A stretch of 16,522 nucleotides of DNA from Candidatus Equinaster intestinalis (GTDB taxonomy: Bacteria; Bacillota_A; Clostridia; Oscillospirales; Acutalibacteraceae), in NCBI GenBank assembly GCA_018065375.1, contig JAGHTJ010000163.1, positions 1 to 16,522 of the forward strand, written 5' to 3'. Position 1 is the stretch's first letter. Each line of letters begins with the position of its first letter. A program made the translations under genes and the position numbers. Below the pieces are notes generated by a model. The model had not been told where the DNA came from. It made no database searches and saw nothing but the letters and a program-made list of their open reading frames with translations. Positions 1 through 9,057 of this stretch are shown here, one piece after another.

Positions 1-27
1 ATGCAGATGTTTGGAGTATTTATATGA
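1..27 (+). CDS. possible 3' tail of an upstream gene (partial)
   Basis: Frame 1 is open from the window edge and ends in a TGA at 25-27, which overlaps the ATG of the next gene as ATGA. This is a common arrangement for translationally coupled genes, so the last eight codons of an upstream gene may lie here. Nothing in so short a piece identifies a product, and an untranslated leader is an equally good reading. Confidence 0.2.
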   Translation: MQMFGVFI

Positions 28-290
28 AAATTTTTGAAATAATTTTACTCATTTTTATTATTATTTACGGAATGATATATCTTTTTTTGCTTTCGAAAAC
101 CGAAAAACCGCTAAAGTTTTTCGGGCTAAAGGCAGTTGTTATGTTTATACTTATTGCGGTAATAAACCTTACAACCTTTGCAAGCGGTCTGCATATTCCG
201 GTGAATTACTGTACCATAATCGGTACTTCGGTGGGTGGTGTACCGTTTTTGGGCGGTGTTTTGATGATAAACAGCATTTTTTCTCTTTAA
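24..290 (+). CDS. bofA: BofA-like small sporulation membrane protein
   Basis: This is an 88-residue, very hydrophobic protein. It has one membrane segment at about residues 3-24, a short basic stretch (KTEKPLKFFGLK), a second segment at about 34-50, and a glycine-rich hydrophobic C-terminus. The second half has the BofA pattern: an Asn near the end of the second helix, then G-(I)-P-x-N, then a T-x-x-x-G-x-x-G-x-P-x-x-G run ending in aliphatic residues. Length also fits, since the Bacillus subtilis protein is about 87 residues. In B. subtilis BofA sits in the outer forespore membrane and holds the SpoIVFB protease inactive until pro-sigma-K should be cut; that role is inferred here. The start is ATG 24, with GGAG at 13-16. 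The assignment rests on pattern and size only, and a different two-helix family is possible. The presence of dpaAB in the window makes a sporulation role more plausible. Confidence 0.6.
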   Translation: MKIFEIILLIFIIIYGMIYLFLLSKTEKPLKFFGLKAVVMFILIAVINLTTFASGLHIPVNYCTIIGTSVGGVPFLGGVLMINSIFSL

Positions 291-320
291 AAAACCGCCG
301 GCTTATGTTAAAATAAAGAT

Positions 321-326
321 GAGGTG
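321..326 (+). promoter_or_regulatory. ribosome binding site that fixes the addB start
   Basis: GAGGTG lies 6 bases before the ATG at 333. The frame also offers a GTG at 324, but that codon is part of this Shine-Dalgarno sequence, and the AddB family begins at the Walker A strand immediately after ATG 333. The ATG is therefore the better start. Confidence 0.7.
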
Positions 327-332
327 AAGGCT

Positions 333-3300
333 ATGTTACAGCTTATTTTAGGCAGAGCGGGAACGGGTAAATCCTATACCGTTTTTGAAAAAGTGAAGAC
401 CGATGTTGAAAAGGGCAAAGAGGTTGTTATTCTTGTGCCCGAGCAGTTTACCTTTGAATGCGAAAGAACTCTGCTACATACCTTGGGTGATAAGGCTTCT
501 ACTAATGCCCAGGTAATCAGCTTTACCCGCCTTTATGATGAGGTGGCGAGAAGGGTAGGCGGCAGGGTTGCCGATATAATAAGCGAAAGTAACAGAACCG
601 TACTTATGGGGCAGGCGCTCAAGGAGTCGCGGGAGCGTCTTAAAATTTGGGGAAGATATGCTTCCTCTGCCCGCTTTGCGCAAACTCTGCTCTCAACCGT
701 AACCGAATTTAAAACCTCGTGTGTTACAAGTGAACAGCTGGCCGAGGTTGCCGATAACGTAAAGAGTGATTATTTAAGATGTAAGCTTCACGATGTTGCC
801 GTAGTTTATTCGGCGTATAATGCCCTGCTCGGCGGCAGGTTTTTAGACCCGCAGGATAATCTGGACAGGCTGGCTTCAAGTCTTTTGGATTATAAGTTTT
901 TCGAGAATAAAACCGTTTATGTTGATTCCTTTAAAAACTTTACCGGTCAGCAGTACAGAATTATCGACCGTATAATTTCTCAAGCGGCAGATGTAACATT
1001 CGCCTTTACAACCCCCGATTTGATTTATGATAAATTCGATATTTTTAAATGTGTACGCGATACAATAAAGCATATTACCGGCATTGCCGAGAAAAACGGA
1101 AAAAGGTTTGAAAAACCGCAGTATCTTACCGAATTTCATTTTAAAAATGAGAGCTTAAAAAGTATTGAAAGTGCTTTTTCGGACAACCATCTTACCGAAC
1201 TGACTCCCTTAAATGATGTTGCGGTTTGCGAGTGTGAAACGCCTTACGATGAGGCGGAATTTGCCGCACGCACGATTAGAAAACTCGTCCGTAAAGAGGG
1301 CTACCGCTATCGTGATTTTGTAATAATCGCAAGGGACGCCGAAAAGTACAGAAGGGCGGTTGAAACAGCCTGCCGCAAAAACGGTGTTTTCTGTTTTTCG
1401 GATAGAAAAAGAAGTGTTGTGGATATGCCTCTTACGGTGCTTATCAGCGCATATTTAAAGCTGGCATCATCGTATAAAACGGAATATATTTTTGAGGTTT
1501 TTCATTCGGGACTTACGCATCTTACCGAAGAAGAAATCTGCGAAATTGAAAATTATGTATATATCTGGGATATTGACGGCAACGATTGGCTGAAAACCTG
1601 GGATATGAACCCAAAAGGCTTTGAAACGGTTGATGAGGACAAGCTTTCGGAATATAACGAAGCCCTTGCAAAACTGAATTCCTGCCGTCAAAAAACGGTG
1701 GATAGTATAGAGGCTTTCCGCAGACGTTTTAAGGGCACGCCTCAAAATATGGTGCTCGCGGTGGTTGAGCTTATCGAAAAACTCGAAATCGGTTCAAAAC
1801 TTAAAGAGTTTTATTTTGAAAACAAACAAAAGGATTCCGTCAGCGATGATGCAAAGCAGGGCTATGATGCCATAATGGAAGCGCTGGACGGTATTGTAAA
1901 ATGTCTGCCCGAAAAGGAAATTACAATAAAAGAATTTATCGATAACTGGGAGGTTTCGGTCGAGGCAATAACGGTAGGTAATATTCCGCAGATGCTTGAT
2001 GAGGTAACCTTCGGCTCTGCCGACAGAATAAGACCTTCAAGACCGAAAATCGCATTTATTTTAGGGGCTTATCAGGACGAATTTCCCAAAACTGCGCCCC
2101 GGGTTGGTATTTTCGCTTCCCACGAGCGTGAAGCACTCAAAAAAGGCGGTATTGATATTTTCGATACCGATATTTCGGTGGCTGTAGAGGAGGATTACCT
2201 CGTTTACACCTCGCTTTGCTGTGCCTCGGAAAAGCTCTTTGTAAGCTATCCTGCCTTTGCAGGTAAGGATTCGGGAGTTTTGCCATCGGAAATAGTAAAC
2301 ACCCTTAAAAATTCCTTCGGAGATAGCCTTAAAGTATTAAAAGAGCCCGCCGATAAACTTGATTTTGAAAACACACCCGAAACCGAAAAAGCGGCAGTTT
2401 CTTATATGTGCAGTTCTTATAATGTTAATAAATCTGCAAGTGTTACTGCCGAAACGGCGCTTAAAAACACGGCGGGTATTTCTATTGACGGTTACTTAAA
2501 ATCCGCCGATAAACAAAATACGTTTATATCCGAAGCCTCTTCTGAAAAGTTATTCGGTAAAAAGCTTTCGGTATCGGCTACAATGTTTGAAAGCTATTAT
2601 CAGTGCCGATTTAAGTTTTTCTGCAAGTACGGCTTAAGGGCGAAAAAGCTGCAAAAGGCAGAGCTTAACGGTATGCAAAGGGGTACGGTAGTCCATTTTG
2701 TTATGGAAAAACTGATAACCGAATACGGTAAGAAAATCGGAGAGCTCGGAAAGGACGAAATTGACAGTCTTGTAGACCGCTATATTGCCGAATATATTGC
2801 TCAAATCGGCGGTGTGGAGGAGTTTTTCGATGAACGTATGAAATACCTCATTTCGAAAGTAAGCACCCTCGTAAAGGACGTTGCGCTTCAGGTGGCGGCG
2901 GAGTTTGCACAATCGGATTTTTCGCCCGATTACTGTGAGCTGAAAATCGGAAATTCGGGAGCGGTTAAGAGCAAACGTCTTATATGCGAAAACGGTACCG
3001 AAATGACCGTAAACGGCAGTATTGACCGCGTTGATATATGGAACGGTTATGTTCGTATAGTCGATTATAAAACCGGTAAAAAGAATTTCCGCCTTTCGGA
3101 CGTTCTTGTAGGACTGAATATGCAAATGCTTTTGTATCTATATTCTCTTATCAGAGGTCAAAACGAGGATTTCAATAAGCTTGCGGCGGCAGGTATTTTG
3201 TATCTGCCTTCCCGCCGTCCTAAAAAGGATAACGATTTAACAATGAACGGTATAATCGTTGATGAAGAAAAGGTATATACCGCCATGGAAAAGGAAAATG

Positions 3301-3593
3301 CGGGTCAGTTTATACCGAAATACACACTTGATAAAAACGGTCAGCCAAGCAGCAGCTCCTATGTTGCGCCGAGCGTTTTTGAAACGGTTTTCGATTATAT
3401 TGAAAAGCTTCTCGCTAAAATGGCAAGGGGAATTGAAACGGGAGATATGAAGGTTTTGCCTACCGATAACGAAACCGAAGCCTGCCAATACTGCGATTAT
3501 TATTCGGTTTGCTGTTATGAAAACGGCGAGCACGCCGTAGCTCAAAAGCTCTCAAATGCCGATGCATTATTAAAAATCAAGGAGGAACTCTGA
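333..3593 (+). CDS. addB: ATP-dependent helicase/deoxyribonuclease subunit B (AddB)
   Basis: AddB partners AddA in the AddAB (RexBA) complex, the Gram-positive counterpart of RecBCD, which unwinds and trims broken DNA ends for RecA-dependent repair. The protein is 1086 residues, slightly shorter than the 1166 of B. subtilis. Residues about 7-14 are a Walker A (GRAGTGKS). The central part is the inactivated helicase-like region. The C-terminal nuclease domain has GSIDRVD and DYKTG (Asp at about 911), which hold the catalytic metal ligands. The iron-sulfur staple is visible as one Cys at about 758 in YYQCRFKFFC and a C-x2-C-x5-C set starting at about 1051. All four expected cysteines and the nuclease acids are present, so the protein looks functional. 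The stop TGA shares its A with the addA ATG, so the two are translationally coupled. Confidence 0.97.
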   Translation: MLQLILGRAGTGKSYTVFEKVKTDVEKGKEVVILVPEQFTFECERTLLHTLGDKASTNAQVISFTRLYDEVARRVGGRVADIISESNRTVLMGQALKESRERLKIWGRYASSARFAQTLLSTVTEFKTSCVTSEQLAEVADNVKSDYLRCKLHDVAVVYSAYNALLGGRFLDPQDNLDRLASSLLDYKFFENKTVYVDSFKNFTGQQYRIIDRIISQAADVTFAFTTPDLIYDKFDIFKCVRDTIKHITGIAEKNGKRFEKPQYLTEFHFKNESLKSIESAFSDNHLTELTPLNDVAVCECETPYDEAEFAARTIRKLVRKEGYRYRDFVIIARDAEKYRRAVETACRKNGVFCFSDRKRSVVDMPLTVLISAYLKLASSYKTEYIFEVFHSGLTHLTEEEICEIENYVYIWDIDGNDWLKTWDMNPKGFETVDEDKLSEYNEALAKLNSCRQKTVDSIEAFRRRFKGTPQNMVLAVVELIEKLEIGSKLKEFYFENKQKDSVSDDAKQGYDAIMEALDGIVKCLPEKEITIKEFIDNWEVSVEAITVGNIPQMLDEVTFGSADRIRPSRPKIAFILGAYQDEFPKTAPRVGIFASHEREALKKGGIDIFDTDISVAVEEDYLVYTSLCCASEKLFVSYPAFAGKDSGVLPSEIVNTLKNSFGDSLKVLKEPADKLDFENTPETEKAAVSYMCSSYNVNKSASVTAETALKNTAGISIDGYLKSADKQNTFISEASSEKLFGKKLSVSATMFESYYQCRFKFFCKYGLRAKKLQKAELNGMQRGTVVHFVMEKLITEYGKKIGELGKDEIDSLVDRYIAEYIAQIGGVEEFFDERMKYLISKVSTLVKDVALQVAAEFAQSDFSPDYCELKIGNSGAVKSKRLICENGTEMTVNGSIDRVDIWNGYVRIVDYKTGKKNFRLSDVLVGLNMQMLLYLYSLIRGQNEDFNKLAAAGILYLPSRRPKKDNDLTMNGIIVDEEKVYTAMEKENAGQFIPKYTLDKNGQPSSSSYVAPSVFETVFDYIEKLLAKMARGIETGDMKVLPTDNETEACQYCDYYSVCCYENGEHAVAQKLSNADALLKIKEEL

Positions 3594-6500
3594 TGGATAA
3601 GAAATGGACACCCCGGCAGGACGCGGCAATTCATATTTCTTCGGGTACCCTTGTAAGTGCGGCGGCGGGCTCGGGCAAAACTGCGGTTCTCGTAGAACGC
3701 ATAATTGATCGTATTACCTGCGAAAATCCGATTTCAGCCGACCGTTTGCTGGTTGTAACCTTTACCAAGGCGGCGGCAAAGGAAATGAAAACAAGAATAG
3801 AACAGCGTCTTGACGAAGAGTGCCGCAAAAACCCCACCGGAGAATTATTAAAGCAGAGAATAAAAATCAAAAATGCAAAAATTTGTACCATAGATTCATT
3901 TTGTAATGATTTAATCAAGGAAAATTTTGACCGACTTGATATTTCACCCGATTTTTCAATAGGAGATGACGGCGCACTTCTTACCCTTTCCGAAAAGGCA
4001 ATGAAGCGCGCCCTTGATGAGGCATACGCCGAAAAAACTGACGATTTTTTACTTTTGCTTGAGGCGCTCGGCGGCGATTACGATGAGGGCAGTTTAAGGG
4101 ATAATATCAAGACTATATGCTATAAAAGTGATAATATGCCATTTGCCAGGGAATATATCGAAGGTCTTATCGAGAAAAACAATAGTGAAGAAGTCTTTAT
4201 AAATGCCAAACAAAAAATACTCGATACCGTATCGGCAAAGCTTACCTCGGCGGTTAAAAGGCTTACCTCGTTTTTGCAGTTTTTAAATGAAGATGAGGTA
4301 CTTAAAAAGGCATACGGACCCTGCTTTGAAGATGATATAAGGGGTTACTGCGCCGTTATTGAGCTTTGTAACCAATACGATTATGACGGTGTATTTGAGG
4401 CTCTGAAAAGCTTTTCCTGGGAAAGGCTCGGAACTTCCTCTGCTTGCCAGGATAAGGAATTGAGCGAAGCCGCAAAAAAAGCGAGGGATTACGCTAAAGG
4501 GCTCACAAAATCAATGGCAGAGCTTGTGGGAAGCGATGAAGCTACCGCATTTGCGGATTTCGAATATGCAAGACGGGTTTTGGGGGCGCTTTTGAAGCTT
4601 ACCCTTTCATACTACGATAAGTATTTCGCACTTCGCCGCGAAAATAATGTTATGACATTCTCCGATACCGAGCATTATGCGTTAAGCCTTGTTTGCAGGT
4701 ATGAAAACGGTGAAATTAAAATCCGGGACGATGCCGATGATATTATAGAGCGCTTTGATGAGGTGCTGGTTGACGAATATCAGGATACAAACGATATGCA
4801 GGACCGCCTTTTTGCCGCACTTTCGGATAACGGTAAAAAGATTTTTATAGTGGGGGATATTAAGCAGAGCATTTACGGCTTCAGAGGGGCTAATCCCGCA
4901 CATTTCGCCGAAAAAATGGAATCCTACGTGAAATTTGATGAGGCTATAGAGGATGAACTTAAGAAAATTTCTCTTTCTTCAAATTTCCGAAGCAGAAAGG
5001 GTATTTGCGATTTTGTGAATTTCTTATTTTCTGTCACTATGAACGGCGAAAACAGCAGTTTGCAGTACACAGAGGAAGAAAAGCTTAATTTTGCGGCAAA
5101 ATACCCCGAAAATGATGAAACACAGGTTGAAATAAGCTTTGTAAGTACACCGTCTACCAGAAGCACGAGAAATGACGATGCAAGGAACGTTGCCGAATAT
5201 ATACTCGAAACGATGAAAAATTCCTTTGTTACCGATAAGCAGACAAAGGCTTTGCGCCGTCCGCAGTTTTCCGATTTTGCGGTAATTATGAGGGAAATCA
5301 GCTCGAGCGGTCAAATATATGCCGAGGTTTTCCGGAATGCGGGTATTCCCGTAACCTATAACAACACCGATTTCTTAAAGCGCACCGAGGTAAATCTTCT
5401 TTTATCACTTCTTTCGGTTATCGAAAACAGAACAAGGGATATAGAGCTTATTTCGGTTATGATGTCGCCCGTATTTTCCTTTACGGCGGACGAGCTTGCC
5501 GAAATACGTCTTGCAAATCGCGGTTCAAATATCTTTGCGGCGGTCAGCGCAAGCGCGGCGCAGGGCAATAAAAAATGCGAGGAATTTTTAAACCTTATAC
5601 GTTATTTTAAAGTCTGCTCGATTTCTATGAGTATTTCCGAGCTTATAACCGAGATTTTCGATCAAACCGATATGCTGAATATCGTAAGTGTGCTTAATGA
5701 CGGTGATGCGCGCCGTAAAAATCTGCTTACCATTCAAAAAATGGCATCGGATTATGAGGCCAGCGGTTTTTCCAAGAGCATTTCGCTATTTACGGACTAT
5801 CTTAAACGTATGGCGGAAAAAATGAAATCGAATAATGCCGCAAATACGAATGCCGTAAGGATTATGACCATTCACGAGTCTAAAGGTTTGCAATTTCCGA
5901 TTTGCATAATTGCAAACTCGGTAAGACCTTTCAGCAATTCCGATAGCTCGGCCTCCCTTTTGCTCGATAACGAATTTGGTGCGGCTTTGCGTTTTAATGA
6001 TGAAAATGCAGTTAAAAAGAAGTCCTATATAACATTAAAAGCAATTTTACAAAATGCGGAAAAAGCGGGGCTTGACGAAGAATTGCGCCTGCTTTACGTT
6101 GCCCTTACACGTGCTGAAGAAAAGCTCTTTATTTCGGTTACCGGAGGCAATGCCGAAGAATTTATAGGGGCTTATTCAATTTATGCAAAAAACAGCGAAA
6201 ATCTCGAAAATTACCTTGAATATACTCCCGAATTCGGCAGCTTTGCCGATATAATTCGTTTTGCGATTATGCTGCACCCCGATATTCGTTTTGCAAGGGA
6301 TAAAAGCGGAAGCCACGGTTTAACACTGGATACCGAAAGTCATATCAAGATTACATTTAAGGATAAGGCGGATATTGTTCTCCCCGAAAATGAAAATTCG
6401 GATAAAGCGGAAGAACCCGCAATAGATACCGGAATGGCTTCGGAAATTGAAGACGGTATAAAATTCGTATACCCCTATGAAAATATAAGGGATATAGAAT

Positions 6501-7101
6501 CGAAGGCGGCTGTTGCCATAATTGCAAATAAGGCGGACGAAAGGGATTTCAGCTTTACCTCAAAGCCGGCATTTATGTTTAAATCGGGTCTGGATTCTGC
6601 AAAACGCGGAACGGCGACCCACCGATTTATGCAGTTCTGTGATTTCGAAAAGGCGAGCGTGAATATTGAAGCCGAAGCCGACAGATTATATGAATACGAG
6701 TATATAACCCAAAATGAACGGAACGCCGTATATTTGGATGAAATTTCGGAATTTTTCAAAAGCGAGCTATACGGAAGAATTAAAAATTCCGATAGGGTAG
6801 AGCGCGAAATGCGGTTTTTAACCGAAATGAAGGCGGGATTTTTAAATTCCGAATTGCCGCAATCGGTAAGCGGCGAGCAGGTGGTGGTACAAGGCTCGGT
6901 AGACTGTGTTTTCGTTGAAAACGGTCAGATAGTCGTTGTGGATTTTAAAACCGATAGGGTAAAAACTCCGGAGCAGCTTTCTAAACCTATGAAGTTCAGC
7001 TTGATATTTATGCCAAGGCTTGCTCTAAAATATTCGAAATGCCGGTAAAAGAAAAAATCATTTATTCATTTGCTCTTTCGCGTGCGATAAAATTAGCATA
7101 A
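3593..7101 (+). CDS. addA: ATP-dependent helicase/nuclease subunit A (AddA), 3' frameshift
   Basis: AddA is the UvrD/SF1-type 3'-5' helicase and nuclease subunit of AddAB. AAGGAGG at 3579-3585 gives the start at 3593. Visible motifs are AAAGSGKT (about residues 23-31), DEYQDT (Asp at about 394), GDIKQSIYGFRGA, the motif V/VI region with ESKGLQFP and LLYVALTRAEEKL, and the C-terminal RecB-like nuclease with GSVD (about 1104) and VDFKTDR (about 1117). As written the frame runs to a stop at 7046-7048 with an unrelated tail. The -1 frame from about 6986 continues instead with YEVQLDIYAKAC and then SFALSRAIKLA, the expected family ending, to TAA at 7099-7101. The restored length is about 1169 residues, against 1232 in B. 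subtilis. All catalytic motifs lie before the break, so even the shortened form might retain activity. Confidence 0.95.
6983..6988 (+). other. one-base-deletion frameshift site in addA
   Basis: The reading frame changes from frame 2 to frame 1 within the bases AAACCT. Adding one base (for example making AAACGCTAT, AAAACCTAT or AAACCCTAT) joins LSK to YEVQLDIYAKAC and gives a normal AddA ending. The AAA and CC runs would allow a run-length error. Confidence 0.85.
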
Positions 7102-7138
7102 ATTTTCCAAAAAAATGTCGTATTTTAGTTATATTCTC

Positions 7139-7167
7139 TTGATTTTTTTACTTTATTATGTTACGAT
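7139..7167 (+). promoter_or_regulatory. predicted sigma-A-type promoter of the polysaccharide-control genes
   Basis: TTGATT at 7139-7144 is separated by a 17-base T/A-rich spacer from TACGAT at 7162-7167. It lies in the 137-base gap 7102-7238 between addA and the next gene, and no convincing terminator hairpin for addA is seen in that gap. The match is four of six bases at each box, so this is a reasonable candidate only. Confidence 0.4.
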
Positions 7168-7238
7168 AATTAAAAATAGGGTTTTTATGTTTTGCACTAA
7201 CCGCTGTTTTGATATTTAAAGATATGGAGTGAAATCAA

Positions 7239-7492
7239 TTGTTATTGGAATCTTCCGCACTGCTTGAACAGGCCGATGATACTGTAGTATGGGCTTGATA
7301 GCATTGGTGGCTATCATTATTGTCGGTGGTATTACGGCAAGGATAATCAAAAAATTCGGTAGTTTTAAAAGAAAATTATCGTATATAAATATGGAAATTT
7401 CAAGAACCACCGGCGGCGAAAGAAAGCAGTGGAAGAGAAGAAGACGCAAACTTTGGATTTCCTGGCTTCCGTTTACAAAGAAGCGCTTTTAG
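7239..7492 (+). CDS. small basic single-pass membrane protein, probable frameshift
   Basis: I do not recognise this gene. The ATG at 7289 gives 67 residues: one membrane helix (GLIALVAIIIVGGITARII), then a strongly basic tail with a KRRRRK stretch and an aromatic ending (LWISWLPFTKKRF). That ATG has no good ribosome site. Upstream, GGAGTG at 7226-7231 sits 7 bases before a TTG at 7239, which opens a frame reading LLLESSALLEQADDTVV up to about 7289. Adding one base near TATGGGC would fuse the two into a protein of about 84 residues with a short acidic outside segment, a helix and a basic cytoplasmic tail. It lies 30 bases before the wzz-like gene and behind a promoter, so a role beside the tyrosine kinase system is inferred. 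It ends in TAG, the only gene in the window to do so. Confidence 0.5.
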
Positions 7493-7506
7493 TTTTTTAA
7501 ATATTT

Positions 7507-7513
7507 AGGAAGG
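7507..7513 (+). promoter_or_regulatory. ribosome binding site of the wzz-like gene
   Basis: AGGAAGG lies 9 bases before the ATG at 7523, which supports that start. Confidence 0.6.
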
Positions 7514-7522
7514 ATTGTTTTT

Positions 7523-8206
7523 ATGGAAGAAAATCAAGGCTTTGAATTTGATATACTTGATATACTTAAAGCTTTATATGAGGGTAAATTTCTCATAATT
7601 GCACTTACGGTTTTGCTCTCTTTGGCTTTAGGCTTTTATAATTATTTTAATAAGGGCTACAGCTATACCTCTACGGGAACCATGTATGTAAGCAATATCA
7701 ACACCGAGCTCAATAATAACATTATCGAAAGCGGAGATATTTCCACATCCCGTTTCTTGAGCTCATCTTATATCGAAATACTCAGATCTCGTTCATTCCT
7801 TGTAGATGTAAGTGATGCGATAGGCGGTAAGGTTTCTGCCGGTGCGCTTAAAGGTATGCTTGCTATATCACAGGTAGAAAGCACCGAGTTTATAACCATT
7901 ACGGTTACGGCGGGCACGGCTGAATTGGCCCACGATATTGTAGCGGCGGTTATGGAAAAAGCTCCGGCGAAGCTTATCAGCATATATGATGGCGGTACTG
8001 TAAAAACATTGGACGAAGCATCGTTGCCTTCAGCTCCAAACGGAAGAGGAATTCAAAACGATTTCCTTACCGGCGCCGGAATCGGATTCGTTATAGGTGC
8101 GGCGATTATAGTTGTTAAGAGATTGCTTGACAGAAGAATCAGAAACGTTGCAGATATTGAAAAGCGTTACGAAATTTCAATCCTCGGCGAATTTCCGCTT
8201 GTGTAA
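7523..8206 (+). CDS. Wzz/CpsC-like polysaccharide chain-length regulator and kinase adaptor
   Basis: This 227-residue protein has the two-helix architecture of Gram-positive polysaccharide co-polymerases. It has an N-terminal cytoplasmic segment (FDILDILKALYEGK), TM1 at about 23-42, an extracellular domain with the usual Y-T-S-T-G-T-M-Y-V strand, a proline motif just before TM2 (LPSAPNGRG), TM2 at about 181-198, and a basic cytoplasmic tail (KRLLDRRIRN) ending in a hydrophobic LGEFP segment. In the CpsC/CapA/YwqC family this tail docks and activates the separate CpsD-type kinase. The next gene encodes that kinase 12 bases downstream, which strongly supports the pairing. The exact polymer cannot be told because no glycosyltransferase, flippase or polymerase is in view. 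The reading frame appears intact. Confidence 0.85.
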   Translation: MEENQGFEFDILDILKALYEGKFLIIALTVLLSLALGFYNYFNKGYSYTSTGTMYVSNINTELNNNIIESGDISTSRFLSSSYIEILRSRSFLVDVSDAIGGKVSAGALKGMLAISQVESTEFITITVTAGTAELAHDIVAAVMEKAPAKLISIYDGGTVKTLDEASLPSAPNGRGIQNDFLTGAGIGFVIGAAIIVVKRLLDRRIRNVADIEKRYEISILGEFPLV

Positions 8207-8218
8207 TCGGAGGTAAGT

Positions 8219-9057
8219 ATGGGACATCATTCAAGTAAAGGCTTATTGCTTTCCGCACAGCTCAAAAAGCAGAGCAAACGCGGAGATAAATTTGCAGATG
8301 CAAAAAAGCAGATAATAAATAAGGAAACAAACTTTAATACACTCGAAACCTATAAATCTATCAGAACGAGTATTATGTTTTCAATACCCAAAAGCGAGGG
8401 CGGTAAAGCGGTAGTTGTAACCAGCTCCATTCCGGGCGAGGGCAAAACAACCACGTGTACAAACCTTGCGATTACCTTTGCTCAAATGGTGCAAAGGTAG
8501 TACTGGTTGATTGCGATTTGCGTAAATCAAGAACTCACAGATATTTGGGCATTACGAGAAAATGCGGAATTACCAATTATCTTTGCGGACTTAATACTGT
8601 AGACGAGGTTATTAAGCACACCGATTCGGAAAATCTTGATATCATCACCTCCGGAGATATTCCGCCGAACCCCGCAGAGCTTATAGCATCGGAAAGCTTC
8701 GCCGAAATGATGAAGGAGCTTAAAAGCAGATACGATTATATCTTCATTGATACTCCGCCCCTTAATATCGTTACCGATGGTATTATTGCGATGAAATATT
8801 GCTCGGGCGTAGTTTTGGTAGTTCGCCTCGGTATGACAACCTACGATATGATGGATAAAACGGTTGCCGATATTAAAATGGCAAATACCAAAATACTCGG
8901 TTCTGTAGTAATCGGCGCGGGAGAAAAGAAGCCGAAATACGGCCGTAAGGGTTATTACGGTAAGTATAATTATAACTATAAGTACAACTATAAGTATAAA
9001 TACGAGTATACGGATAAAACCTCGGAAAACGGTAAAAACGGAGAAACGGATAAGTAA
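8219..9057 (+). CDS. CpsD-like bacterial tyrosine kinase, internal frameshift
   Basis: This is a BY-kinase of the CpsD/CapB/YwqD type, which autophosphorylates on a C-terminal tyrosine cluster under control of the Wzz-like partner. Visible motifs are ETYKSIRTSI (the conserved oligomerisation region), Walker A SSIPGEGKTTT (about 69-78), Walker A' VDCDLRKSR (about 97-105), Walker B FIDTPP, and a tail with 11 tyrosines. GGAGGT lies 4 bases before ATG 8219. As written the frame stops at 8498-8500 after FAQMVQR. The -1 frame then carries the rest without a break, and one added A in CAAATGG restores FAQNGAKVVLVDCD and a protein of about 279 residues. Walker A and Walker A' fall on opposite sides of the break, so without correction no active kinase would be made. 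The stop TAA overlaps the next ATG by one base. Confidence 0.92.
8483..8488 (+). other. one-base-deletion frameshift site in the tyrosine kinase gene
   Basis: The run CAAATG should be CAAAATG to keep the frame: Gln-Asn-Gly instead of Gln-Met-Val. The change from frame 2 to frame 1 is the loss of one A from a run of As. Confidence 0.88.
8938..9009 (+). repeat. tyrosine-rich imperfect repeat encoding the kinase tail
   Basis: The DNA is an imperfect repeat of TAT/TAC codons alternating with AAT, AAC, AAG and AAA, with blocks such as TATAACTATAAG. It encodes 11 tyrosines in about 24 residues, mostly as Y-N/K-Y dipeptides. This is the autophosphorylation cluster position of BY-kinases. Such a repeat can gain or lose units by slippage. 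Confidence 0.8.

Noticed and set aside
286..332. Terminator or promoter between the BofA-like gene and addB
   Set aside because: The only palindrome is GCCGGC and the only AT-rich -10-like box (TTAAAAT) has no matching -35 at proper spacing. The genes are probably co-transcribed.
2634..3125. 163-codon open frame on the - strand inside addB
   Set aside because: It overlaps the conserved AddB nuclease domain and has no family features of its own.
3259..3450. Small + strand frame inside addB encoding a basic 63-residue peptide
   Set aside because: It is fully inside addB in another frame with no ribosome site and no resemblance to a known protein.
6977..7048. Programmed ribosomal frameshifting in addA
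   Set aside because: There is no slippery heptamer of the X-XXY-YYZ kind, no strong stem or pseudoknot just after, and no known precedent in AddA. A missing base explains the data more simply.
7102..7238. Riboswitch or small RNA in the gap after addA
   Set aside because: The gap is T-rich and lacks any stable stem or known conserved core. Only the candidate promoter is supported.
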